A stretch of DNA of 64,000 nucleotides, from assembly GCA_964007475.1 (NCBI GenBank), contig OZ023275.1, positions 16,409,829-16,473,828 of the forward strand, written 5' to 3'. The stretch is from Hybos culiciformis. Taxonomy: Eukaryota > Arthropoda > Insecta > Diptera > Hybotidae. The notes under the pieces were generated by a model. It ran no database searches, had not been told where the DNA came from, and was given only the letters and a program-made list of their open reading frames with translations. Positions 49,490 to 59,699 of this stretch are shown piece after piece; position 1 is the first letter of the stretch, and the number at the start of each line of letters is the position of its first letter. The position numbers and the translations under genes are program-made.

Positions 49490-49581
49490 GTTAACAATTC
49501 GCTGTAAATCAATTCATCGTAAACAAATTCATCATAAATCAATTCATCGTAAATCAATTCATCGTAAATCAATTCATCGTA
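49490..49581. repeat. 15-bp tandem repeat, about six copies
   Basis: Unit GTAAATCAATTCATC repeated with small changes; the last three copies are almost identical. On the minus strand an open frame reads this as the pentapeptide YDELI repeated, but that frame is short (62 codons) and resembles nothing known. Confidence 0.8.
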
Positions 49582-49583
49582 AG

Positions 49584-49666
49584 CCAGCGATTTTTGAGCC
49601 GAGGAGAGCTGTTGCGTGGCGGTGCGCGTTGAAGGCCTTGGTTCTCCTCGGCTCAAAAAACGCTGG
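49584..49666. other. GC-rich hairpin with 24-bp stem
   Basis: Left stem 49584-49607 and right stem 49643-49666 pair at 23 of 24 positions (core TTTTTGAGCCGAGGAGA with its complement TCTCCTCGGCTCAAAAA), around a 35-base GC-rich loop. It begins directly after the 15-bp tandem repeat. In an AT-rich genome this block is foreign in composition. It may be the end of a transposon whose family I do not recognise. Confidence 0.65.
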
Positions 49667-50800
49667 TGATGGTCCCTGGGATTATTTGCCTTTTATTTCT
49701 TTATTGCGTCTTATTGTTTTAGTGAATTGTTTTGGCAGCGGAAATATACATCAGCTCTGCATTGAGGCTCTTAATTTACTTTCCCTGATATTTTATTACG
49801 AGTTTTGATTATTTTCAAACAATTGAGAAAATTGATTTCTGGGAAACGGGTTCTCTTAACTTAAAAAAGCTGCAAAATAATACCGAAGTGACAAATATGA
49901 ATTGAGATTCAAAGCGAGCGAAAAAAAAATACGGGGCGACGGCAACAATGTTCGTTCATAATTTTGCGGATGAGTTTTGTGATTTAAAAAGGATTCAAGT
50001 CATCCGGAAAATTGGTTATATTTTTTTTAAAGCACATTACTTATCAGCGATGAACTGCAAAGGATATAAATCATCGGCCAATTTTCGGATGAATTAAAAT
50101 GGATATAACTTGTCGAAAATCGACCGATGAGTTAAGTACCGATTAGTTATTGCACTTCGCCAACAAAATCATAATCTACACAAGTTGAGATGGAAAATTT
50201 GTGTACTTTGAAGTCTTTATTTATAAAAAGTGGTAAAATTTATTGTCTAGAACTCTAGCTACTATTACGTAGTTAGATATTAATACTCACAGTAGCTAGG
50301 TAGCGTAAATTTGTTACAAAGTACAGAAAAAAAATTATTTTGTAACCAATTATTTTGTGGTGATGCAATTTTGGACCACTTAAAGCAACATTCTTTGCGA
50401 AATTTGTGTTCACTGCGGTACTATGTATATTATTTTATTCAGAATACTTTACTTAAGGTTATTTTTTTTAATTTAGGGCTCTTTTCTTTTTGCAGAATAT
50501 TTCATATTTATTTGCAAAATAAAATTAATAGGCATATTCGTTATGCGGCCTTTCCAAAAAAAATACGTTTAATGATAATATCGAATATTCTTTCTATTAT
50601 TCTTGTTAATTATTGTAAGAATGAAATTTTGACATAATAATTTTTTACAGTAAACCTTGTGAAAGTTGATTGTACAAAAATTTATAAAGAAATTCATAAA
50701 TTAATCAAAATTTTTCGTTTTAATATATGGTATCAACTTTACTTGCAAAATTATTCATTTGAAGTTTTAAATTATTTGGAATCTAAAGTATATATCAGTG
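49667..50800. other. Region upstream of Costars B with odd composition
   Basis: 49,900-50,160 is richer in CG than its surroundings, with the inverted pair TCATCCGGAAAATTGG (about 50,000) and CCAATTTTCGGATGA (about 50,080), and repeated CGATGAGTT-like words. It looks like the remainder of an inserted element. The 108-codon frame at 50311-50637 matches nothing I know. Confidence 0.4.
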
Positions 50801-53800
50801 ATGGTAAATTCTCTGACAGTGCAAGAGACCAGCGCATGCTTATGTTCCGAGACTCCAGAGAATAGTTATATAACGGTAAAATCTGGTTTGCATGGAGACG
50901 ATTATGGCAAGTAAGAAAGAATATATTTTTGTTTTGCACATTACAAAGGCTTAGTTTATTCTTGCAGGCCACAACCGGGTACTTTAACTGAAATGCGAGC
51001 TCAAGTTGCCAATACTCAAATCTGTAAAGAAATTCTTCAACTTTGCGGGATAATTGAAGCGAAAGGTTTTTTTAATGGTGAAAATCCAAATATGAAATGC
51101 ATATTATTTGGAAATTTATTCAATGTAAGTTAAATAAAGCCGGAAATTAAAGAAAAAATAAATATTATAGGATGGAAGATTAGTTGAACGAGCTTCATTT
51201 TGGTTATTTTTAAATTTTAATTATTTTAGCTGTAAGCCAGTTTAAGAAAGACTGAAAAATATAATACTGATAGATCGCTGCATAAGTTGCATCAAAAAAA
51301 TATTAACATCTGTCAATTAAATTTAACTAAAATGTTACAGTATCTACTTTAATGCATAATATACCTGTAAGAAGAAATTTCCAGTAAAGTTAACAATGTT
51401 GGAACTTTTTTTTTATACAGGAACCTAACTAACAGTTTTGACTTGAATTCTAAATACAACCTCGGAGCTTCAATGATTAAAAACGATAGTTTTTTCTCTA
51501 AACTTAGCTAGCGCAGAGATAAAAAAAATTCTCAATGTTAGTATGGTAAGTCCTTAGAATATTCTTTTAAGTTTTAAATAGGTTTAGTCGTTAAAAAAAA
51601 TGTGTACTTGTGTGATGCATCCAAATTGAAATTGGAAATTACATATCAAAAGTATCACTTATTTTTTTTTCGTAGATATACAATAATGTGTCAGATAAAT
51701 GTGTTGGAATTCTTTTGAGAGCAAGAAAGCATAAATTTGTGGAGTTTGATGGTGAAATGCTTTATCAACGAAGAGATGATGATGTTCCAATTTACCTCTT
51801 GAAACCAATTGAAGAAATAAAGGATATTTTAAAATTAGGGAATAACAAATTTAGAGATTCTTCTTCACATACGACGGCTGTTTTGGTAGACCAGTCAATT
51901 AGAAGTACGCATTGCGGAAATATTCCTCAAGGCTCTGTTGATACACTAGATACCATTGATCTATCTTCAACGTCTAAATTAGAACCGTTAAAAAGTGAAA
52001 GTTGTATAATTCTAAACGAAAAATCAAGTTTTGCGAATACGCAAGTGGAAGAAGATGTAACGCCACGTAATATTCTGAAAAAAGTAGTTAAGGAAAAAAA
52101 AAAAAAAATAACACCATTATATCAAGCTGATTCTGCAGCATCTGTTATTGTTGTATCGAAATTGTCTAGAATTCCAGACACTGTAGAAGAAAAACCTAGA
52201 ATTAAGAAATCTTTTTCAAGAACAAAACAAGGCAATATGCCTCTGGAATCAACAGAAGTCGCAACTAAAAAATTTAACAATAATAAAGAATCTAGAAGTT
52301 TTATAACAAATAAACTAAAAATACCTTCCGGACTTACAATGAAATCATCATCCCCAGTTGTAGAGAGTAGAAGAAATTCACAAATGTTTGAAAATAAGTT
52401 TATAAAAGACAGAAAATTAAAAAAACTTTGTGTTCCTTCCATGGAGTCTGCTGCTTCTGTTGCTATTATATCAAAAGCGTCAAAAACAAGCGATTCAGTT
52501 CGAGAAAATGCAACTGAAAAAAAATCACAAATGAAGACATCACTTATGAAATTGAAGCATTTACAGACACGATCCGAACCTCAGCCTACAAAAAAACCAA
52601 AATCTATTTTGAATACGAAGAGTTTATCGTCAGACATTAATCCTGAAGTAATAAAATATAAAAATCAAAGATTCAATAAGAAACCGTCAAAAATTGCCAT
52701 GCAAGAAACGAAAGTGGATGTAAAAGATGTCAAGAGAAAGATATCAGAAAATATTAACAAAAAATTATCAAAAAATTCCATGATACCATTGCCAGTATAT
52801 AAAGTTGATGTAGAAGAGTTAAAAAGTCAAAACTCATTCCTAAATATGAAGCCGTCAAGCAGTGTTAAAACAGAAATAAACCTTGAAGCACCAGAACCTA
52901 TATTAATAGAAAATATAAATAGAAAGCTTTTGATGAATGAAATTTCAAACATTACTACGTTGCCCAAAAAGAAAATAGAGGCGAAAATTGATACTTTAGC
53001 TGTTATTGAAGATCAGAGTTGCCAAGATTCTGTTCTTACAATAGTAAAAAAATTGGAATCTAATAAAAAAAAAAGTTCCATTAGTGAAAAATTTTCAAAT
53101 TTCGCTTTTAAATCGCGTTCTTCAATAAGAGAACCCACTTCAGTTTTCCAAGAGCCTATTCTTGTCGATGAGCCACTTCCAGTTGTTATTACAGAGAATA
53201 TTATCGAAGAATATCATTATGATGAAGGCGAAGAAGAAATGACAATGGACGAATATGAAGAAACTGATGGTTTCAGAATTTTTTGTGATGATACTGATTC
53301 CGATTCAGCCCAAATTGAAGAATGTGATTATTTGGTACAGGAAGAAAGCTTATTTCAATGGTTGAAAAAAGTTTTTGTTCAGTTTTTTTGTAAGTAACCA
53401 CATTTTCGAAAGATAATTTTTTCACACTTTATAATTGCATTAAAATTTAATTTATCCTTGCACGGGAAAACTTTCATTAATTCATATTATAAAAAAACTT
53501 AAGAATTTATGATAGTTTAATTGTCTGTCTACCTATGTTATATTATTTACATCTATACGATGCATTAACAATTATATATTTTAATGTGGATGTGATCGGT
53601 AGGTTGTATTTACAATCGCAAATTTAGCTCGGTAAATGGTATATTACATGCGTCAATACACATGTACTTATTTAATTAAGTAAATTTTATTTACATTCTC
53701 CGTATTAAGTATAAATTTTATTTACTTGCTTCATTTTGAACTTTTGTTTATTTTTTGCATTGCAAATGTATTAATTGCAACTACCTCTCACATGCACATT

Positions 53801-54179
53801 AAAACAGTATACAAAACATGTTAATAAAATTAATTATACAGCTCGTTGTGTATATACACAAAAACACATGGTCTCGTGATATAAATATTGACTCGTGTCA
53901 ATGTGTTTTTGTGTATACACAACTCGGTAATAAAAAATTTGATACTTTAGCTGTTATTGAAGATCAGAGTTAACATGTGTTGTAATCTAATATTAATTTT
54001 ATTTAAATTGATATTCGGTAAAAAAAAAATCGGTAATTCAACAGCCAAATTATAAATATTTTAATTCCAATACTTTTTCATAACGCTAGAATATATTCAT
54101 TTTCATTATCGCACTTAAATTGAAATAATCAAAGTTTATAATAAAATTTTATGTAATTTCAGTTGCAAAGAAAAAATAG
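50801..54179 (+). CDS. Costars-domain protein B, very long Lys/Ser-rich tail
   Basis: Second Costars paralogue. Exons 50801-50910, 50968-51124 and 51676-53389 plus a predicted short last exon 54163-54179 give 665 residues. If the last intron is retained the frame stops at 53397 (662 residues, ending FFCK instead of FFFAKKK). I favour splicing: the stop is created by a perfect GTAAGT donor, the acceptor TAATTTCAG is strong, and AATAAA follows at 54236. The start at 50801 follows an in-frame stop; an acceptor-like CAG just before it leaves room for a 5'UTR exon. The domain (about 51-131) reads CKEILQLCGIIEAKG, CILFGNLFN, YNNVSDKCVGILLRARKHKF, EFDGEMLYQRRDDDVPIYLL. The tail (132-665) is basic, with an imperfect internal repeat (SAASVIVVSK, SAASVAIISK), then a very acidic stretch (DEGEEEMTMDEYEE) and a hydrophobic end (LFQWLKKVFVQF). 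Confidence 0.83.
53775..53936. repeat. Palindromic element P1, copy 1
   Basis: Contains a hairpin GTTGTGTATATACACAAAAA, CACAT ... ATGTG, TTTTTGTGTATACACAAC (53845-53922). It also has a flank TTGCAACTACCTCTC ... GCATTAAAACAGTATA-like, shared with the copy at 59091-59303 but in opposite orientation. The inner segment GTCTCGTGATATAA and ATTGACTCGTGTCAATGT is common to both. This copy lacks one half of the internal stem and sits in the predicted last intron of Costars B. Confidence 0.7.
53939..53971 (+). repeat. 33-bp exact copy of Costars B coding sequence
   Basis: Positions 53939-53971 are identical to 52988-53020 in the last large exon of Costars B (begins TTGATACTTTAGCTG, ends AAGATCAGAGTT), same orientation, 951 bp downstream. 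The flanks differ. It abuts palindromic element P1, suggesting templated filler DNA from a break repair or insertion event. Confidence 0.9.
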
Positions 54180-54235
54180 AAAATTCAAGTTATCTGGCTG
54201 ATTTGGGACACAATTATAGATTTTGTAGTTGTGAA

Positions 54236-54241
54236 AATAAA
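54236..54241 (+). terminator. Poly(A) signal of Costars B
   Basis: AATAAA about 57 bp after the predicted terminal stop codon at 54177-54179. It supports the spliced 3' end of Costars B. Confidence 0.5.
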
Positions 54242-55223
54242 GAATACGCTTTATTTATAAAAATATATTATAATTAATTTTTCTTTAACTAGTGCATATT
54301 TTTTTATACATATTTAATGTAATAAACACGAAATAAAAACAAGTCTTTCGTCATTGCTTATTATATTTATTATTAATAAAATAAAGGACAAATTTCCAAC
54401 TCACTGCGAAGTGATAATTGAGGTTCACAAAACTTATTCTACATTTAAAATGTAAGCTCATAATTATATTTAAGTAATATTTAAGGAATATTTAAGGAAT
54501 ATTTGAAAATGAGATTTGGCTTCAGCGAACGAGTAGAAAATAAATTTTAATTTCCAATTTTTTTTTTCTAATTAGTATAAATAAAAATGTCCTCCTATTT
54601 TGATGAATTTTCAATTGCAGAATATTAAAACTAAGATTATTAGCTTAATCTATCAAAAATTGGTGCAGTAGTTTCGTTACGAAATAGAATTTAAAAAGGC
54701 TATTTGTTAATTTAATTTTTTATGGTACATTTGAAGCAAAAGTTTACGTTCAATTTTAAGATTTCCTACCCGCAAATTTAAAAATGCCTAGAAGTATACA
54801 ACACGAAAAAGATTTTTGTAATGATAAGATACTTAAAAATTGTATATTAATAAAATAAATTGTGTATGTGTTGTATATTTATAAGAAATTGAAACATTTG
54901 ATAATTGCAAAAAAAATAGTCATAGCAAGACAATACTTTAAATTTTCTTGATTTTTTTATTCAAAAATTAATTATAATTTCGATACAGAGAAAACTCTAT
55001 TTTTATTTGAAAGCTTTTTTTTTTTAATAATAATATTTTCCGATCAAAATGTAAACAGAGTAAATACACTTTAAGCTTTAAATTTTTTATGAAAATTAAA
55101 AATAAATTATAAATTTATAGTTAATAGAATAGTAAAAGTATAAAAGAAGGTATTTTGTAAACATTCATATATATTTTTTTTAAATACCTATTAAAATAAT
55201 TATTAAATTATAGAAAAATAAAA
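54242..55223. other. Spacer between Costars B and C
   Basis: About 1 kb of AT-rich DNA with no frame or repeat of note. It must contain the promoter of Costars C if that gene has its own, but no TATA box or initiator stands out. Confidence 0.45.
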
Positions 55224-56360
55224 ATGTACAAAAAACATTTACAAAAATTCAAAGAAGCTGAAATGTTAGCGTCAAATTCTTTTGGCTCCGAGACATCCAG
55301 AGTATCAGATTTAAATGATCCTAATTATGGAAGGTAAGTTTTTTTTTTAAATTTTTTCTTCATTTAGTTTTCTTAGATAATTTAATTAGTATTAATTAAT
55401 TTGAAAATTCCCAAAATCCAAAATAATATTATGTAATCATTAATTAGAATGAAAAACATTTATTTTTAAAATCTGTATTTTTGTGTTGGAAAAACTAAAT
55501 TAATTAGCAATATTTCTGAAATTTCTCTTACAGCAATAATCATTATAAATTCTAATAAGTAATTTTCATTGAAATATACTTTATATACCATTATATTATA
55601 AAATATAAAATAATAGTGCACAACAGGTGTTTTTCTGATTCATTTGTATTTTAATTTCAGGCCAATTGCTGGCAGTTTAACAGAAAGAAGAAGTAAAAAA
55701 GCAGGAATCCATGTTTCTATGGAAATTTTTCAGCTTTGTCAAATTATTAACTCACATGGCTTTCCAAACGAGTGCAGGCCTGACCTTAAAGTTATACTGT
55801 TCGGTGATTTATTTGATGTAAATATTGGGTGTTTTTTCTGTTAGAATGACTGTATAATCAAAATATTTTATATTTCAGATTTATAATTATATATCTAATA
55901 AAGTTGTTGGATTACTTCTAAGAGCAAGAAAACATGGATTACTTTATTTCGAAGGAGAAATGTTGTTTCAAGTATGCATTGATAATATCATATATATATA
56001 TTTAGAACTTTTAAGTATTCCAAAAATACCATGCTTGAATGTTATGTCATAAACTTTAGAATCCATTTTCTATTTAAAATCCGTTCAGTTTGTCTATTGA
56101 TTGTTTGCGAATCTTTAGTTTTTTATTCGACACACAAATCTATATTGAAAGAATTGTGAATTTTAAACAATCAATGAAATTTATAAATCGTATTATATTT
56201 CCAGAGACGAGATGATGAAGTACCAATTTTTTTATTAAAACCAATAGAAGAAATAAAACAAATGGAAAGAGAAGCTTTAGCACATGCAGCTGAGGAATTG
56301 TCTCAACAACAAGGACCTGCTTTGCCTACTACAGTTTTGATGGATCGAATGAAAAGATAG
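55224..56360 (+). CDS. Costars-domain protein C (short form)
   Basis: Third Costars paralogue, actin-associated by family. Exons 55224-55333, 55661-55817, 55879-55971 and 56205-56360 join in frame to 171 residues. The N-terminus is MYKKHLQKFKEAEMLASNSF, then NYGRPIAGSLTERRSKKAGI, the domain VSMEIFQLCQIINSHGF, KVILFGDLFD, IYNYISNKVVGLLLRARKHG, LYFEGEMLFQ, RRDDEVPIFLLKPIEEI. It ends with a short helical tail LAHAAEELSQQQGPALPTTV LMDRMKR. The exon 1 and exon 2 lengths (110 and 157 bp) equal those of B exactly. An additional intron between Gln120 and Arg121 is shared with D and absent from A and B. All borders are GT-AG. Compact size resembles ABRACL-like proteins plus a leader. AATAAA at 56442 is the likely poly(A) signal. 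Confidence 0.9.
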
Positions 56361-56924
56361 CTATACAATTTGATAATTTTATACATACATATACTAAATA
56401 TATAATATTAAAAATATATTAATCTTATTAATATTACTATAAATAAATAATATAATAATCTGATTTTTAAATAGAAATTTATATTATGTTTACTTTTTAA
56501 TTTTTTATAGACATTGCAAGTTGATAAGGTATTATTTCCTTTATACTTTAATTGAAAAATGCAATTCTTAAATAAATTGTTCAATCATTTTTGGGGCTTA
56601 GAAAAAAAATAAAAGGATTTAATCCTATGATAAAAAAAAAAATGAAATGTTTGATTAAATCGAAAAGCAGTCTTTTTTTTCTATTATATTTATATAGTAA
56701 ATTAGTAAATTAATTATTTGTATATTAAGTACAGGTACTTCTGAACTTATCTTTTTTTTTAAAAAATTTAAAGTTTTGAACAAATAAATTGTACCTTCGG
56801 TTTTGTATAAATCTTTGTATAGCACCTACTTAGAAGTTAAAATAGTGACTTTTAGAGTTGTTATCAAAACTACTTATAGACATACTTGATGAATCATAAT
56901 ATATTTTTTCTACATAGTTTACAG
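56361..56924. other. 3' flank of Costars C
   Basis: AT-rich, with AATAAA at 56442-56447. Nothing else is supported before the hAT element. Confidence 0.5.
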
Positions 56925-57741
56925 CAGTGGTACGCAAACTTTTTACCTCCCGGCACAAAATAGAAAAAAAAAAAAGTCAAGGCACAAATAGAAAGAATGT
57001 ATCTTTTATATAGAATTTTTTTAATAAAATGAAATTACATGTATATATTTTATTTAATGGGATGAGTGCGCTTGTTTTTTGGCTCAAATAAATTTTATAC
57101 GTGGTTCGATTTTTGTTAAACAAACTCGCAGCTCATCATCCAACATTAGCAATCGCTCTCTCTTTTTAGATTTAATCTCTGTGAGTGCAGAGAATCCGAA
57201 TTCGCACAGATATGAGGATCCAAATGGCAGCAAAGATTTGATGGCTTTTAAACTTAAATCAGGATATTGATTTTTTACGAAACTCCAAAATTCTGGCAAG
57301 TCCTTCTCAGCAAGCGCAGCTTTCAAAACTACATCATTTTTCAATTCAATGAGTTTTTCTTCTTCTGCCAAAGACAGAGACACATCATTGTGGCATATGA
57401 ATGGATTTATCACCCAACCATATTGTGAAGTATCAAGCGACGGAAAATATTTGGAGAAAGATGACAAAAGATTTTGCAATGTTTCATAGATTTGGTTCAT
57501 TATTTTGCTCTGATTTTGAGAAGCATGGACACCTGGCAAAAATTCAATGTTATTTTTTTTTGTCTGTCTGATCCAAAGTTGCAGTTTTTCAAATAACTAC
57601 AAAAAAAATATTTTAACTTCTTTTTTTTATTATATAACTAAAAAAAAATATTTTCGTACTAAATATTTTCGCATTAGCGGCACAATTTAAATTCTTTTAC
57701 GGCACACTAATATGCCGCGGCATATAGTTTGCGTACCACTG
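56925..57741 (-). mobile_element. Internally deleted hAT transposon
   Basis: An 817-bp element with perfect 16-bp terminal inverted repeats CAGTGGTACGCAAACT, flanked by a perfect 8-bp target duplication GTTTACAG (56917-56924 and 57742-57749), the hAT hallmark. Subterminal GGCACA words recur at both ends. Inside, on the minus strand, is a C-terminal hAT transposase fragment (57084-57539). The catalytic N-terminal part is missing, so it is non-autonomous but probably mobilisable. The intact duplication suggests a fairly recent insertion. Confidence 0.93.
57084..57539 (-). pseudogene. hAT transposase C-terminal fragment
   Basis: Open frame of 151 residues homologous to the C-terminus of ZBED5/SCAND3-type hAT transposases. 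It includes the segment before the dimerisation domain (YGWVINPF, then LAEEEKLIELKND) and the hAT dimerisation motif region (DLPEFWSFV, then CEFGFSALTEIKSKKRERLL and DDELRVCLTKIEPRI). The BED zinc finger and the RNase-H-like DDE catalytic residues are absent. The ATG at 57539 is only the first Met of the remnant; the frame is the tail of a longer protein lost by internal deletion. No frameshift within the remnant. Confidence 0.88.
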
Positions 57742-57749
57742 GTTTACAG

Positions 57750-59090
57750 CAAAGAGACATGTACAATTTTTTTTTTTTAATGTTTCTAATTTTAATTAGT
57801 TGCATGTTAGTAATCAATATAAATATTGTATACTCATATTTATGGTATCAGATTATTTTAATTTTATCTACCTAGATTACAAAATTTTCATAAACAAAAT
57901 TAAAATTTTTATTAATAAATGCATTTCAAAAAAATCAATTTTATTTTATCAAAATCAATATGTTAAGAGTAATAATATTTTCATAAGTTATATTAGGTAC
58001 AAACATATATATTATGTATTATTTTTATTGATAGAATAAAATTAATAATTTTTTTTAGTTCAATTAAATGTTATCTTATTCAATGAGGTATATGGAATAA
58101 GAAATTTAAGAATATAAAATGCATAAAAAAATATAAAACACAGGTATAATTACTGTATACAAATATTGTGGCCAGATAAATAAATTTATTTGGATTATTA
58201 TTAGAAGTGTTTCACTGCGGCCATATGAAAGCACATACGAATAAAGCCAAGTCTCAATGGCCAATGTTTTACATACTCTAGTCTAGAAATAGACTCTCCA
58301 TTGATTTACAAGATTCATCTTCATTTATTATTTTATAAGCAGTGTTATTTATTATTCCATCTAAACCTAAATTAATGGAAACAAATTTTAAGTTTTATAC
58401 TTAGAACTGCAGAAAAATGTGATCTTATTCTTTCTGTATGCATTACTTTCGATTATTATGTTAGAATCAATTTTTCAATTTTTTGAATGAAAACTTAATG
58501 TTTGATCTTATCAAGAGAGAATTTTTACTTAAATCTATTTTTTTTTTTTGCGCAGAATCTCTAAAATTTAAAAATACGTCGTCGCGTCACACAAACAATA
58601 TTTAAATTTTAAAATATATTTTGTGTTTGACAAAAATAAACACTTATTTTTAAAATATTCAAAAATTATGGTAGATTTGCAAAAATCAATTAAATTGTGC
58701 ATAGAATGCATAAAAATTTATGCAAAATTGATATTTCATTATACTATAAGATAGTTTATAATCTTTATAGATTAAGTGTATTAGAACACCGAATGTGAAT
58801 CCCCATGCGTGATTATATTAATATTATATAAAATTGCTATGGTAAACTAGTTTTTAATTGCCCAATTCGTAAGGTGAATTCAACTAATAATGGTAAAATG
58901 CTTACAACTAAATTACAAACTTATACTTAATTTACGCCACAACCTATGATTTTCATATTGAATAATGGATTTTCTAAAAAAAAAATCGTTAATGAATTGT
59001 GTAAACGTTACTTTAAATTTTAATTTAAACAGCTTTTATGCACGCAATAAAATTAAAAAAAAAAACTTATACTTAATAGTAGATTATTGT
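57750..59090. other. Spacer between hAT element and palindrome P1 copy 2
   Basis: About 1.3 kb of AT-rich DNA. Short frames at 57800-58039 and 58965-59147 show no family likeness. No gene or repeat recognised. Confidence 0.45.
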
Positions 59091-59303
59091 ATATGTAAAC
59101 TAAATTTGTTATTAATTAAGAGTTCTGTATACACAAAAATACATTGACACGAGTCAATACTTATATCACGAGACCGAAGGTCGAGTGATATAAATTGACA
59201 AGTGTCAATGTATTTTTGTGTAAATACAGAACGAGTTGTATAACAAATTTTGTTTACATATCCAATATACTGTTTTAATGCGTAGGGGAGAGGTAGTTGC
59301 AAA
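59091..59303. repeat. Palindromic element P1, copy 2
   Basis: Almost complete palindrome at 59091-59261: ATATGTAAACTAAATTTGTT ... AGTTCTGTATACACAAAAAT, ACATTGACACGAGTCAATAC, TTATATCACGAGACC, a GAAG tip, then the complement GTCGAGTGATATAA ... CAATGTATTTTTGTGTAAAT, ACAGAAC ... AACAAATTTTGTTTACATAT. The flank to 59303 (complement of TTTGCAACTACCTCTCC, GCATTAAAACAGTATA) is shared with copy 1 at 53775 in inverted orientation, so the two copies bracket Costars C and the hAT element. Confidence 0.8.
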
Positions 59304-59409
59304 GAGAGAATATTTTTTCTTTTCATTTTTTTTTTTTGTATTTGGCTGTATTGAAATATTGTGAGAGATATTATGTTTGTTTAGGTATTACGTAATATTC
59401 AATACGAAA

Positions 59410-59533
59410 CATCTAAATGATTTCATTATTTACGCTGATGCATCTAAATTTTTTCATTGTATACGCCGATGCATCTAAATTTCTTCATTATTTACGCAGA
59501 TGCATCTAAATGATTGCATTTGTATTGACGCAT
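59410..59533 (+). repeat. Four 31-bp tandem repeats upstream of Costars D
   Basis: Unit begins CATCTAAATG or CATCTAAATT and ends TTTACGCTGATG, repeated four times (59410, 59441, 59472, 59503) with a few substitutions each. It ends 166 bp before the Costars D start codon. Each unit carries a CGCNGATGCATCTAAAT core across the junction. A promoter role is possible but not shown. Confidence 0.8.
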
Positions 59534-59699
59534 ATAATACTCCATTTAGTGATCTAAATTCTATAGCACTAAATACAACATAACGATCCCCAACGCATTA
59601 AAAACAATTTTATTCCAGAACAACATTAAAAAGAGGAAAAATACTTTTGTTTATTTTTAATTTGTGTTTTAAAGTTTTTGGGTGAACATTTTCTTGGCG

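Noticed and set aside
49468..49656. Minus-strand frame encoding a YDELI pentapeptide repeat
   Set aside because: It is simply the 15-bp tandem repeat read in frame, running into a hairpin; too short and without context for a gene.
49584..49666. GC-rich hairpin considered as a parvovirus-like terminal repeat or a Helitron end
   Set aside because: The loop has no T-shaped inner palindromes and no viral frame is nearby; there is no CTRR end after the hairpin, and the 35-base loop is too long for a Helitron.
52122..52442. 106-codon minus-strand frame
   Set aside because: Antisense shadow of the long Costars B exon.
57079..57270. Plus-strand frame within the hAT element
   Set aside because: Antisense of the transposase fragment, which has clear hAT motifs on the minus strand.
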